In this document: positions 35,001 to 42,681 of the stretch, piece after piece
How positions within the stretch are numbered: the first letter of the stretch is position 1
How the letters are laid out: every line of letters starts with the position of its first letter
NCBI GenBank assembly: GCA_963735025.1
Contig: CAVTJG010000008.1
Span: 124,001 to 188,000, forward strand
Direction of reading: 5' to 3'
Source: JAABRB01 sp963735025
Lineage (GTDB): Bacteria; Pseudomonadota; Gammaproteobacteria; Burkholderiales; SG8-39
DNA: 64,000 bases
The notes under the pieces: generated by a model
Told to the model about the DNA's origin: nothing
The model's input: only the letters and a program-made list of their open reading frames with translations
Database searches by the model: none
Translations under genes and position numbers: made by a program

Positions 35001-35945
35001 GATCCGACCCTGGATCGATGCGAGCTCGAGCACCTGGAGATCGCCTGCCAATCGCGTCGATACGTCCGCGAGGGAAACGTCTGCCGCAAGCTCGGTCAGT
35101 TCTCGCCCGCGAAACGTCAGCCACGCGGACAGCGCGCCGCGTCCGCTGTTGACCTCGAAAGGATAGTCAACCCATTGATGCCATGCGGCGAGATCCACGA
35201 ATGCCGACGCCACATAAAGTTGTCCCTGCCAGCTCTCGATCGGCCCGGCCTGCGCCCCATGGAGCACGCCGCGCACATCGATCGGGGCGGCATACTCGCG
35301 CGGCAGGTCTGCACGCAACGCGAAGCGATGCGACGCGCCGTGGTTTTCGAGCAGAAAGCTCACCTTGTCGAGCCGCAGCGCGGGTGCGGCGCGCAACTCG
35401 TCCCGCCATTCGATCCGCCCGTCCCGAATGACGATCTCACCCTGATCGATCAACCAATCCGCGATGCCGCTGTCGCCGTAGCGCTCGGTTGGACGCAGCG
35501 CCAGCCCGGCGATGTACAACCGCCCGGATTGCTCGCGCCGGATCGTGAGGTCCGGCCGGTCCAGGACAAGCGACCGGAACCTGAGCTCCATGACGAGGAG
35601 CGAGCGCCACGCGAGCGTCGCGCTTGCATACGGCAGCTCGAGCGCCACGTCGCCGCGCCGGTCGAAGACGCGCACGCCGCTCAGCTGCAGCCGCGGATGC
35701 AGCGCAAACCAGTCTGCCTCGACCGCCTTGATTTCCACGCGTTCGCCGACGGCGTCGGAGACGATGCGTGCAATGTCCGCACGATAGTCGGCGATGCGCG
35801 GCAGCACGAAGAATCGCAGCCCCAGCACCCCGATTGCGGCAACGAAATAGAGCCCGACGAGCGTCCATCCCGCCGCGCGCACGATCCTGTACCAGCGCCG
35901 CTCGGGCAGTCCGAGTTGCGGCTCTTCGGGCAATTTCTCTTTCAT
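32007..35945 (-). CDS. yhdP: YhdP/AsmA-like phospholipid-transport protein
   Basis: 1312-residue protein of the YhdP family (TIGR02099). A single N-terminal membrane helix (about residues 22-45) is followed by a very long periplasmic beta-groove, ending in the AsmA-like C-terminal region (VGGGVAAAAGLALLNPIVGAG). YhdP-type AsmA proteins bridge the inner and outer membranes and carry phospholipid outward. A short internal duplication RVSDGRVSDG occurs near residue 860. It is divergent from glnE with 206 bp between them. Confidence 0.88.
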   Translation of the reverse strand: MKEKLPEEPQLGLPERRWYRIVRAAGWTLVGLYFVAAIGVLGLRFFVLPRIADYRADIARIVSDAVGERVEIKAVEADWFALHPRLQLSGVRVFDRRGDVALELPYASATLAWRSLLVMELRFRSLVLDRPDLTIRREQSGRLYIAGLALRPTERYGDSGIADWLIDQGEIVIRDGRIEWRDELRAAPALRLDKVSFLLENHGASHRFALRADLPREYAAPIDVRGVLHGAQAGPIESWQGQLYVASAFVDLAAWHQWVDYPFEVNSGRGALSAWLTFRGRELTELAADVSLADVSTRLAGDLQVLELASIQGRIGTRERHARAGLRNLLGGRVERYEAFGEQLALVTRSGVALGPTDFRATWQPGEGARKPSGEFTLRTLGLAALAHVGGHVPLPDKVRRALADIDPQGRLDDLRVSWVGNLEAPESFRARSRFAGLGMQPWQGVPGFAGLSGSVEATEQGGRAVIGANEATVSAPDLFPDPPLRFNTLSARLGWTRLAVGVDLRIDDLTMVNDDLAASVSGTYRSKADSPGEVDFRANLVRADGPQVYRYIPKIGVRLRTWLKEAILAGTASDGLFHIKGDLTEFPFRDGKGGIFSVTGTGSGVALRVADGWPKITGMSGDIEFDSQVLRIRGTGDMLGAHITAVRATIPDLFADDERANISGEAEGATAAFLKVIAESPVNEKIGGFTEGWGAEGEGKLAMKFAFPFARVHEIKVAGSYRFIDNRLMPGPEIPELSALNGTVSFTESNVNAERIGAQIHGGPLAFSFATRGDGTVALTGDGSLDARRLARESGFPLAERIRGTVDYRLAMTFRGRYADVSAESDLEGVAFDLPAPFGKASAEIWPSKAERTVGRVSDGRVSDGLATEPGGQSVRQDTISVAIGKILNAQAQTRLVNGATTLDRAAIGIGPAGVALPRESGVLVVANLPELDLDTLSGLVPRDATSVGARLVTALSIRTDTLVALGRRFHDVTLRARRAGDSWQGQATSREVVGDLAWRSEGRGSLVARLKRLELPAAQVAGQPADSTFNELPALDVVSDSFILAGRDLGRLVLVAVNEGSDWRIQQCEVRAPEGAILAHGLWRPRGALPERTAVSFKIETANAGKYLARFGRADAVSRGEGTLDGDLVWNGPPHAIDYATLGGSIRLGAGKGQFLKVEPGIGKLLGLLSLQSLPRRSVGDFGDVLGKGFAFDSMSATATVARGVMSTQDFVMVGPAAAVTMKGTADIARETQTLELRVVPEVGGGVAAAAGLALLNPIVGAGTFLAQQLLKNPIGQMIAVEYDVSGTWQDPKVRQRVAATSLDPPTSSN

Positions 35946-36151
35946 CTAAGCGGGCCGCCCGATTTCTCCGCGGTGCTGGTCGCGACTCTCACGACCCCCT
36001 AGAATAGGGACCGATCCTTTCGCGCCCGGCTGGACCATGCACCCGCATGATCCCTAACTGGCCGGTAACCTGACACCCATGGGCTCGAGCGTGATCCGAT
36101 TCTAACCCAGCCACAGCCCCTCCCCGCCGACACGCGCCCGAGCCCCTCGCT

Positions 36152-38866
36152 TTGAACACCCCGCCGGAAACGCTCAGTCCCGCCAGCGCGCTGCGCTTCT
36201 CGCGATTCGCGCAGCGCCTTTGTGCCGCGCACCCGGATCTTGGCGAGGAACTGGAGAATGCCGTCGATTCGGGCTGGTCTGCGGAGGCGATGCGCGCCTT
36301 TCTTTCGGCCGCACCCATCGACGACGAAGCCGCCCTCGGGACGGCCCTGCGCCGGCTGCGCCAGCGGGTGATGCTGCGGCTCGCGGCGCGCGACCTCGCC
36401 AACCTCGCGCCTCTCGACGAAGTCATGGCCACGACCAGCGATCTCGCGGAAATCGCCATCGCGGCAGCGCAGGATTTCCACACTGCAGCACTCGAAGCGC
36501 GCTTCGGTATCCCAAAAGCCGACGGGCAGCGCCAGGAACTGATCGTGATCGGCATGGGCAAGCTCGGCGGCCGCGAGCTGAACGTCTCGTCGGACGTGGA
36601 TCTCGTGTTCGCGTACCCGAGCGAGGGAGATGTGGAGAGCGAGCGCCCCCTGACCAACCACGAGTTCTTCACACGCCTCGGCCGGAAGATCATCGGATCA
36701 CTGAACGAGATCACGGCGGACGGGCAAGTGTTTCGCGTCGACATGCGCCTGCGTCCCTGGGGAGATCCCGGCCCGCTCGTCTGCAGCTTCGATGCGCTGG
36801 AGCAATATTTCGTCACGCACGGCCGCGCGTGGGAGCGCTATGCATGGATCAAGGCCCGCGCGCTGACCGGTGGCCAGGCCAAGGCACTCGATGATGTCGT
36901 GCGTCCCTTCGTGTTCCGCAAGTACCTGGATTTCGCGTCCATCGGGGCGGTGCGATCGCTGCACGCGCAGATCCGCAGCGAGGCGGCCCGGCGCGATCTC
37001 GCCAGCAACGTGAAGCTCGGTCCGGGCGGCATCCGCGAGATCGAGTTCATCGCCCAGACGCTGCAGCTGATCCGCGGCGGTCGCGACGTGCCGCTTCGCG
37101 CGCGCCCCACGCTTTCGGTGCTGCACACGATCGGCGCACGGGGATTGCTTCCGGAGGCCGCAATCGACGAGCTGTCCGAGGCGTATGGCTTCCTGCGCCG
37201 GGTGGAACATCGCCTGCAATGGCTCGACGACGCGCAGACACACGTGCTTCCCACGTCCGCCGAGGATCGCCAGCTCGTGGCTGAAAGCATGGGTTGTGCG
37301 GACTGGTCCCGGTTCCAGTCGGAGCTTGACACGCATCGCGCTGCCGTAACGCGCCATTTCGAGAGCATCTTTGCCGAGCACGACGAGGACTCGGCGTCGA
37401 TGCCGCTCTGGCAGGGTTCGCTCGAGTCCGATGCTGCCACCTCCGAGCTCACGACGCGCGGATTCGAGGCGCCCGACGACGCCATGCGCCGACTGACGGC
37501 ATTCCGCAGCGGCAGCCGCTATCAGCAGCTGCCGGAGGAAAGCAAGCAACGCCTGGACAAGCTGGTACCACGCTTCATCGACGAGGCAGCCAAGACGGCG
37601 GACCCGGGCACGACGCTCGCGCGCTGCCTCGACTTCATCGAAAGCGTGAGCCGTCGCGCCGCTTATCTCGCGCTCCTCCAGGAGCATCCCCAGGCGCTCG
37701 AGCGAGTCGCGGCCATGCTGGCGTCCTCGAGCTGGGCAGCGAGCTATCTGACGCGCCATCCGATCGTGCTCGACGAGCTCCTCGATGCGCGCCTCCTGTT
37801 CGCCGAGCCCGATCTCGCCGCCTTCTCGCGCAGCATGCGCGCGGCGATGGCCGAGCACGAGAACGATCCGGAAACGCAGATGAATCTCATGCGCGAGGTC
37901 CATCACGGCGAGATCTTCCGGCTGCTCGCCCAGGACCTTGCCGGAGAGCTCACCGTGGAGCGTCTCGCGGACTACCTGTCCCTGGCCGCGGACATCGTGC
38001 TGGCGACCACGATCGACGTGGCGTGGAAGCGCGTGAACAACCGCCATCGCGACACGCCGTGGTTTGCGATCGTCGGCTACGGGAAGTTCGGCGGAAAGGA
38101 GCTCGGGTACGCCTCGGACCTCGATCTCGTGTTTCTGTACGACGACCCGCACGACACCGCACCCGAGACCTACACCCGGCTCGGGCAGCGCATCAACACC
38201 TGGCTCACCACGACGACCCCCGCGGGGACGCTCTTCGAGACGGACCTGCGGCTGCGGCCCAACGGGGACTCGGGCCTGCTGGTGTCCTCGCTGGATGCGT
38301 TCCGCCGCTATCAGCGCGAGTCGGCCTGGGTATGGGAGCATCAGGCCCTCACACGAGCACGATTCTGCGCTGGCGACGCCGAGATCGGTGCGCTCTTCGA
38401 AGAAGAGCGCAAGAGCATCCTCACCGCCCAGCGCGATCCGGCCAAGCTGGCCGAGGAGGTTCTCGCGATGCGCCGGCGGATGCACGAAGGGCATCCGAAC
38501 CGCAGCGAGCTCTTCGACGTCAAGCACGATCGCGGCGGAATGATCGATATCGAGTTCGTCGTGCAGTACCTCGTGCTTGCCCATTCCCACCGTCACGCCG
38601 AGCTCGTGGCCAACCTCGGCAACATTGCCCTGCTGTCCATCATGGCTGGCCTCGGGCTCGTGCCGGTGGCGCTCGCCGAGCAGGTCCGCGCCGCCTACCG
38701 GGACTACCGGCGCCTGCAACATCGCCTGCGACTGAACGGGGCGCGGTATGCCCGGGTTCCCCACGGAGAGGTCGCCCCGCACATCGAGTCGACCCGCGCA
38801 CTCTGGCAGGCGGTGTTCGGGCCGTACGGTGGCGCGGCGGCCGGCGCTGCCGGAGTCGGCCGGTGA
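36152..38866 (+). CDS. glnE: Glutamine synthetase adenylyltransferase/adenylyl-removing enzyme
   Basis: Bifunctional regulator that adenylylates and de-adenylylates glutamine synthetase in response to nitrogen status via PII. 904 residues from a TTG start. The N-terminal nucleotidyltransferase domain has GGRELNVSSDVDLVFAYP near residue 140, and the C-terminal one has GKELGYASDLDLVFLYDDP near 648. Both catalytic Asp pairs are intact. The gene is slightly shorter than the common 930-950 residues, mostly at the N-terminus. In betaproteobacteria it normally lies next to yhdP, as here. Confidence 0.94.
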   Translation: MNTPPETLSPASALRFSRFAQRLCAAHPDLGEELENAVDSGWSAEAMRAFLSAAPIDDEAALGTALRRLRQRVMLRLAARDLANLAPLDEVMATTSDLAEIAIAAAQDFHTAALEARFGIPKADGQRQELIVIGMGKLGGRELNVSSDVDLVFAYPSEGDVESERPLTNHEFFTRLGRKIIGSLNEITADGQVFRVDMRLRPWGDPGPLVCSFDALEQYFVTHGRAWERYAWIKARALTGGQAKALDDVVRPFVFRKYLDFASIGAVRSLHAQIRSEAARRDLASNVKLGPGGIREIEFIAQTLQLIRGGRDVPLRARPTLSVLHTIGARGLLPEAAIDELSEAYGFLRRVEHRLQWLDDAQTHVLPTSAEDRQLVAESMGCADWSRFQSELDTHRAAVTRHFESIFAEHDEDSASMPLWQGSLESDAATSELTTRGFEAPDDAMRRLTAFRSGSRYQQLPEESKQRLDKLVPRFIDEAAKTADPGTTLARCLDFIESVSRRAAYLALLQEHPQALERVAAMLASSSWAASYLTRHPIVLDELLDARLLFAEPDLAAFSRSMRAAMAEHENDPETQMNLMREVHHGEIFRLLAQDLAGELTVERLADYLSLAADIVLATTIDVAWKRVNNRHRDTPWFAIVGYGKFGGKELGYASDLDLVFLYDDPHDTAPETYTRLGQRINTWLTTTTPAGTLFETDLRLRPNGDSGLLVSSLDAFRRYQRESAWVWEHQALTRARFCAGDAEIGALFEEERKSILTAQRDPAKLAEEVLAMRRRMHEGHPNRSELFDVKHDRGGMIDIEFVVQYLVLAHSHRHAELVANLGNIALLSIMAGLGLVPVALAEQVRAAYRDYRRLQHRLRLNGARYARVPHGEVAPHIESTRALWQAVFGPYGGAAAGAAGVGR

Positions 38867-38983
38867 TTTGCCCCGGCAATAAGCCTTATCGGCGATGCCG
38901 GACGGCAGCCGGTGCCAGAGGGAATTCCAGTAGAATTTCCCTCCTTCTCATTCCATGCATGCCCTGACAGGGAGCGAACGAAA

Positions 38984-39974
38984 ATGTCGATGGCGGACCG
39001 CGACGGGACCATTTGGTTTGACGGCAAGCTCGTGCCGTGGCGCCAGGCGACCACCCATGTGCTCACGCACTCACTGCACTACGGACTTGCCGTGTTCGAG
39101 GGTCTGCGTGCCTACGACACTGCCAATGGAACGGCGATCTTCCGCCTGAAGGAGCATACCGACCGGCTGTTCAATTCCGCGCACATCTACATGATGAAGA
39201 TTCCATACACCCGCGCGGTGATCATGGAGGCGCAGAAGGCGGTCGTGCGCGAGAACAAGCTCGACTCGTGCTACGTGCGACCGATCGCGTTCTACGGCTC
39301 GGAGAAGATGGGCGTCTCGCCCCAAGGGCGCTACAGTGCACGTCGCGATCGCGGCGTGGCCATGGGGCGCCTATCTCGGCGCCGAAGGGCTCGAACGCGG
39401 CATCCGCGTCAAGACGTCTTCCTTCGCGCGCCATCACGTGAACGTGTCGATGTGCCGGGCCAAGTACTCCGGCACCTACGCGAATTCGATCCTCGCGAAT
39501 GCCGAGGCCATCGATCACGGCTATGACGAGGGGCTGCTGCTCGACGTGGACGGGTTCGTCGCGGAAGGCGCCGGCGAGAACCTCTTCGTCGTCAAGGACG
39601 GCCAGATCTACGAACCGGAGATCGCCTCGGCCCTGGTCGGCATCACCCGATCGACGATCCACCAGCTCGCGAAAGATCTAAAGCTCACGATCCTGACCAA
39701 GCGTCTGACGCGCGACGATATCTACATCGCCGACGAGGCGTTCTTCACCGGCACCGCAGCCGAAGTCACACCCATACGTGAGCTGGACAGGCGCATGATC
39801 GGGGCCGGCAAACGCGGGCCCATCACCGCCAAGATCCAGAAGGCGTTCTTCGACGTGGTCGGCGGCCGGAACAAGAAGTACCAGAGCTGGCTCGCGCCGG
39901 TCTACCCGTCGGGACGCAAGCCTGCAAAAAAGCCGGCAAAAGTCGCGCCGCGCGCAAAAAGGAGCAAGCGCTGA
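38984..39974 (+). CDS. ilvE: Branched-chain amino acid aminotransferase (one-base frameshift)
   Basis: PLP enzyme for the last step of Leu, Ile and Val synthesis. The first frame from ATG 38984 gives DGTIWFDGKLVPWRQATTHV and VFEGLRAYDT. An extra C in the C-run 39320-39323 shifts the frame; with three Cs the join reads GVSPKGATVHVAIAAWPWG. The second frame has the PLP lysine in RAKYSGTYANSILAN context, the EGAGENLFVV motif, and ends at 39974. Corrected length is about 330 residues. A Lys/Arg/Pro/Ala-rich tail of about 20 residues (GRKPAKKPAKVAPRAKRSKR) extends beyond the usual C-terminus. The stop overlaps the zinc-finger gene start. Confidence 0.9.
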
Positions 39975-40177
39975 TGGCCGACACGGTTCAGAAGGAGCAG
40001 GTCATCGAGGTGGGCGAGCGGGATCTTCCGCTGCACTGCCCGACTCCCCGCACACCGGTCTGGTGCTATCACCCGCGGGTGTTCCTCGACGTCGTGCATG
40101 GTGGCGAGGCGCGCTGCCCGTATTGCGGCACGCTCTACGTCTACAAGGGTCCGCAGCCCGGCGGACATGAACGATGA
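39974..40177 (+). CDS. CHCC zinc-finger protein (NDUFS6-like)
   Basis: 67 residues with a zf-CHCC domain: LHCPTP, CYHPRVFLDV, and CPYCGTLY supply the Cys/His ligands. Homologues include the mitochondrial complex I accessory subunit NDUFS6; the bacterial role is not known. The ATG at 39974 shares its first base with the ilvE stop, and the gene is followed by tandem hairpin repeats before waaF. Confidence 0.85.
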   Translation: MADTVQKEQVIEVGERDLPLHCPTPRTPVWCYHPRVFLDVVHGGEARCPYCGTLYVYKGPQPGGHER

Positions 40178-40193
40178 ATCGTCTCGCAACACG

Positions 40194-40264
40194 GGGGATA
40201 TACAAGGGGCTCGCCCCTTGTTCACTTGGGGATATACAAGGGGGAATTCTCCCTTGTTCGTTTT
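40194..40264. repeat. Two tandem 34-37-bp units, each a hairpin
   Basis: Both units begin GGGGATATACAAGGGG. Unit 1 (40194-40227) folds as ACAAGGGG / CCCCTTGT, unit 2 (40228-40264) as ACAAGGG / CCCTTGT, and each ends in TTC(R)YTT. The second is followed by TTTTCCCC, so the pair could serve as a double terminator between the zinc-finger gene and waaF, or be two copies of a small mobile repeat. Confidence 0.65.
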
Positions 40265-40321
40265 CCCCGCTTTTCCCTTGAGGCGGCACCGCGGCGCCTT
40301 GCAAGACAGTACCTAGCAGAC

Positions 40322-41365
40322 ATGCCACGTATCGTCGTCGTCGCGCCCAGCTGGATCGGCGACACGCTGCTCGCGCAGCCATTGTTCGCCAGACTTCACC
40401 AGAAGCTTCCCGGACTCAAGCTCGACGCCCTCGCGCCGGCGTGGACCGCGCCGGTGCTCGCGCGCATGCCGCAGATCGACGAGGTGATCGAGGCGCCATT
40501 CGGTCATGGCGAACTCAGGCTGCTCGAGCGCTGGCGCCTCGGCCGGCAGATCCGCGCGGCAGGCTACGACCAGGCGATCGTCCTGCCGAACACGTTCAAG
40601 TCGGCTCTGGTGCCATGGTTCGCCGATATTCCATTGCGCGTCGGATTCGTCGGCGAATCGCGCTATGGGGTGATCAATATCCGACACAAGCTCGACGCGG
40701 TAGCACTGCCTCTGATGGCCGAGCGCTATGCGAAGCTCGCCGAGCCGCCCGATGCACCGCCGGCCCGACCGCTACGCGCCGTGCGCCTCGAGGTCAACGA
40801 AGCGAATCTGGTGATTACATTGAGCCGGCTCGGGCTCCACCGATCGCGCGAAATAGCCGTCCTTTGCCCCGGAGCGGAGTTTGGCCCAGCAAAGCGTTGG
40901 CCCACTGCCCATTTCGCGGCACTTGCCGCAGCCCTTGCGGCCCGCGGACTCGCAGTGTGGCTGATCGGATCGGCCAAGGACAAGCCGGTCGCCGAGGAAA
41001 TCGTTGCGCAATGCGATGCCTCCGTCCTCAGCTTGTGCGGGCGCACCGACCTCGGCGCGGCGATCGACCTGATGTCGCTTGCGAGCGTGGTGATCAGCAA
41101 CGACTCGGGCCTTATGCACATCGCTTCGGCGCTCGGCCGTCCGCTGGTGGCGATCTACGGGTCCTCGAGTGCCGAGCATACGCCGCCGCTGAATCCCGGC
41201 GCGCGCATCGTCAAGCTCGACATCGAGTGCAGCCCCTGCTTTGCGCGGGAGTGTCCACTCGGCCATTTCCGCTGCATGAACGAGCTCAATCCCGAGCTGG
41301 TGCTCTCTGCCGTCGATGCGCTGGGGCGCAGTCCGCGGCCATTCAGCTCCGAGAATCCCCGATAG
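40322..41365 (+). CDS. waaF: Lipopolysaccharide heptosyltransferase II
   Basis: Adds the second heptose to the LPS inner core in the cytosol. 347 residues from ATG 40322 (MPRIVVVAPSWIGDTLL), the family N-terminus; an upstream ATG at 40226 lies inside the hairpin repeats. The GT9 donor-site region NDSGLMHIASALGRPLVAIYG near residue 258 is intact, and the cysteine-rich C-terminal CSPCFARECPLGHFRCM is typical of WaaF. It implies an LPS with a heptose core. Confidence 0.93.
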   Translation: MPRIVVVAPSWIGDTLLAQPLFARLHQKLPGLKLDALAPAWTAPVLARMPQIDEVIEAPFGHGELRLLERWRLGRQIRAAGYDQAIVLPNTFKSALVPWFADIPLRVGFVGESRYGVINIRHKLDAVALPLMAERYAKLAEPPDAPPARPLRAVRLEVNEANLVITLSRLGLHRSREIAVLCPGAEFGPAKRWPTAHFAALAAALAARGLAVWLIGSAKDKPVAEEIVAQCDASVLSLCGRTDLGAAIDLMSLASVVISNDSGLMHIASALGRPLVAIYGSSSAEHTPPLNPGARIVKLDIECSPCFARECPLGHFRCMNELNPELVLSAVDALGRSPRPFSSENPR

Positions 41366-41390
41366 GCGGAATTTCGATGCGCGCACCCCG

Positions 41391-41428
41391 GCTGTGCAAT
41401 GGTGCAGTGCCGCGCACCATGATCGTAC
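41391..41428 (+). promoter_or_regulatory. Possible enhancer sites (NtrC-like half-sites)
   Basis: An exact inverted pair ATGGTGC (41399-41405) and GCACCAT (41414-41420), 8 bp apart, lies about 50-75 bp upstream of the sigma-54-type promoter. GCACCA and TGGTGC are the half-sites of NtrC operators, though here their order and spacing are not the classical one. The unit GCACCA-TGA-TCGTAC (41414-41428) is a partial match to a classical site. Confidence 0.35.
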
Positions 41429-41471
41429 GCGCAGCGCCGCTTTATTCCCGCTTCGGGCACTATTAAGCTGC

Positions 41472-41487
41472 TGGCACGGGCGTTGCT
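41472..41487 (+). promoter_or_regulatory. Sigma-54 (-24/-12) promoter upstream of ybiB
   Basis: TGGCAC-N5-TTGCT: -24 element TGGCAC at 41472-41477, spacer GGGCG, -12 element TTGCT at 41483-41487. This is an exact match to the RpoN consensus in both spacing and sequence, in intergenic DNA, on the coding strand and about 95 bp upstream of the ybiB start. Confidence 0.6.
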
Positions 41488-41582
41488 AACTGCTGGTGGT
41501 CAACTGCGTTGGTCGCCCGCGTTGGCCACGTTCGATCGCCGCGGTTGCGCGGCGCGCCCGACATCTCGCAAGGACACGACGA

Positions 41583-42566
41583 ATGGTCTTGGCAAAACTC
41601 ATCAAGGAGATCGGCCGTGGCGAGCGCGGTGCGCACGATCTCGACGAGTCGGACGCGCACCAGCTGTTCGGCGCCATGCTCGATGGTGGCGTTCCAGAGC
41701 TCGAGCTCGGCGCGATCCTCATCGCGTTGCGCATGAAGGGCGAGTCGATCGGCGAGCTGGTCGGATTCCGGCAAGCCGCTCAGGAGCGACTGACCCGGCT
41801 GAGCCTGCCGCCCGGCAATGCGCGCCCTGCGGTCTTTCCAAGCTACAACGGCGCCAAGCGCCAGCCTAACCTGACTCCGCTCATTGCCATGCTGCTCGCC
41901 AGGATGGGCGTGTCCGTGCTCATTCATGGGACGCTGGAGGGTCAGGATCGCGTCGCAAGTGCGTACGTTCTCCGCGAGCTCGGAATCCTCCCTTGCACGA
42001 CGGTCGCCCAGGCGCAAGCGCAGCTCGAGCGCGATCGCCTGGCTTTCGTCCCGACCGGCGTCCTCTCTCCAGCGCTCGCCAGCCTGCTGGCGGTACGCAG
42101 CCGGCTGGGCCTGCGCAACTGCGCGCACACCGTCGTGAAGCTGATCGATCCGTTCGGTGGCGGTAGCGTCTGCGTGGTCGGCGTCACCCATCCGCATTAC
42201 CTGGACGCGGGTCGCGGTGTGCTGGTCACGACGCGCGAGCGTGGGCTGATGTTTCGCGGCACCGATGGCGAGTCGTTCGCGAATCCGCGCAAGCGGCCGC
42301 GCATCGAGTATCTCCACGACGGCGAGGGTGAGGTGCTCTTCGAAGCGGAGCATACGTCACCGGATGAGCGAGTGGACACGCCGCAGGACATCGAGGCGCG
42401 CGCCACCGCGACTTACATTCGCAACGTGCTCGACGGACGCGCGCCGCTGCCGATGCCGATTGCGAACCAGCTTGCCTGCTGTCTCTACGCCACCGGACTC
42501 GCCGCCGACTTCAATCAGGCCAAGGCGCTCGCCGCCGTGCAGGCCCATACCCGCGCAGTGGCCTGA
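41583..42566 (+). CDS. ybiB: YbiB-family nucleic-acid-binding protein (TrpD2-like)
   Basis: 327 residues from ATG 41583 (MVLAKLIKEIGRG). The fold is that of anthranilate phosphoribosyltransferase (glycosyltransferase family 3: LDGGVPELELGAILIALRMKGES near residue 30, then FGGGSVCVVGVTHP near residue 200), but the family lacks PRPP chemistry and its E. coli member binds DNA and RNA. In E. coli it is linked to the SOS response; here a sigma-54-type promoter lies upstream instead. It converges with the acyl-lipid operon. Confidence 0.85.
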   Translation: MVLAKLIKEIGRGERGAHDLDESDAHQLFGAMLDGGVPELELGAILIALRMKGESIGELVGFRQAAQERLTRLSLPPGNARPAVFPSYNGAKRQPNLTPLIAMLLARMGVSVLIHGTLEGQDRVASAYVLRELGILPCTTVAQAQAQLERDRLAFVPTGVLSPALASLLAVRSRLGLRNCAHTVVKLIDPFGGGSVCVVGVTHPHYLDAGRGVLVTTRERGLMFRGTDGESFANPRKRPRIEYLHDGEGEVLFEAEHTSPDERVDTPQDIEARATATYIRNVLDGRAPLPMPIANQLACCLYATGLAADFNQAKALAAVQAHTRAVA

Positions 42567-42619
42567 CACGAACACGCATCTGTAGCCAGCGTCAGCAGCC
42601 ATCGTACGGAGCGAGCTCG

Positions 42620-42645
42620 CATCCCCTCCTTTTCAAAGGAGGGAT
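42620..42645. terminator. Palindrome between convergent ybiB and acyl-lipid operon
   Basis: Arms CATCCC(C)TCCTTT and AAAGGAGGGATG around a 2-nt loop, with one bulged C. The core matches the palindrome at 29427-29447. It is positioned to end both converging transcripts. Confidence 0.5.
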
Positions 42646-42681
42646 GAAACACCATGCCCATCGCGCGTGGCCGCGGACCCG

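Noticed and set aside
38984..39974. Two separate genes or a pseudogene for ilvE
   Set aside because: One C in a homopolymer explains the break and all catalytic regions are present.
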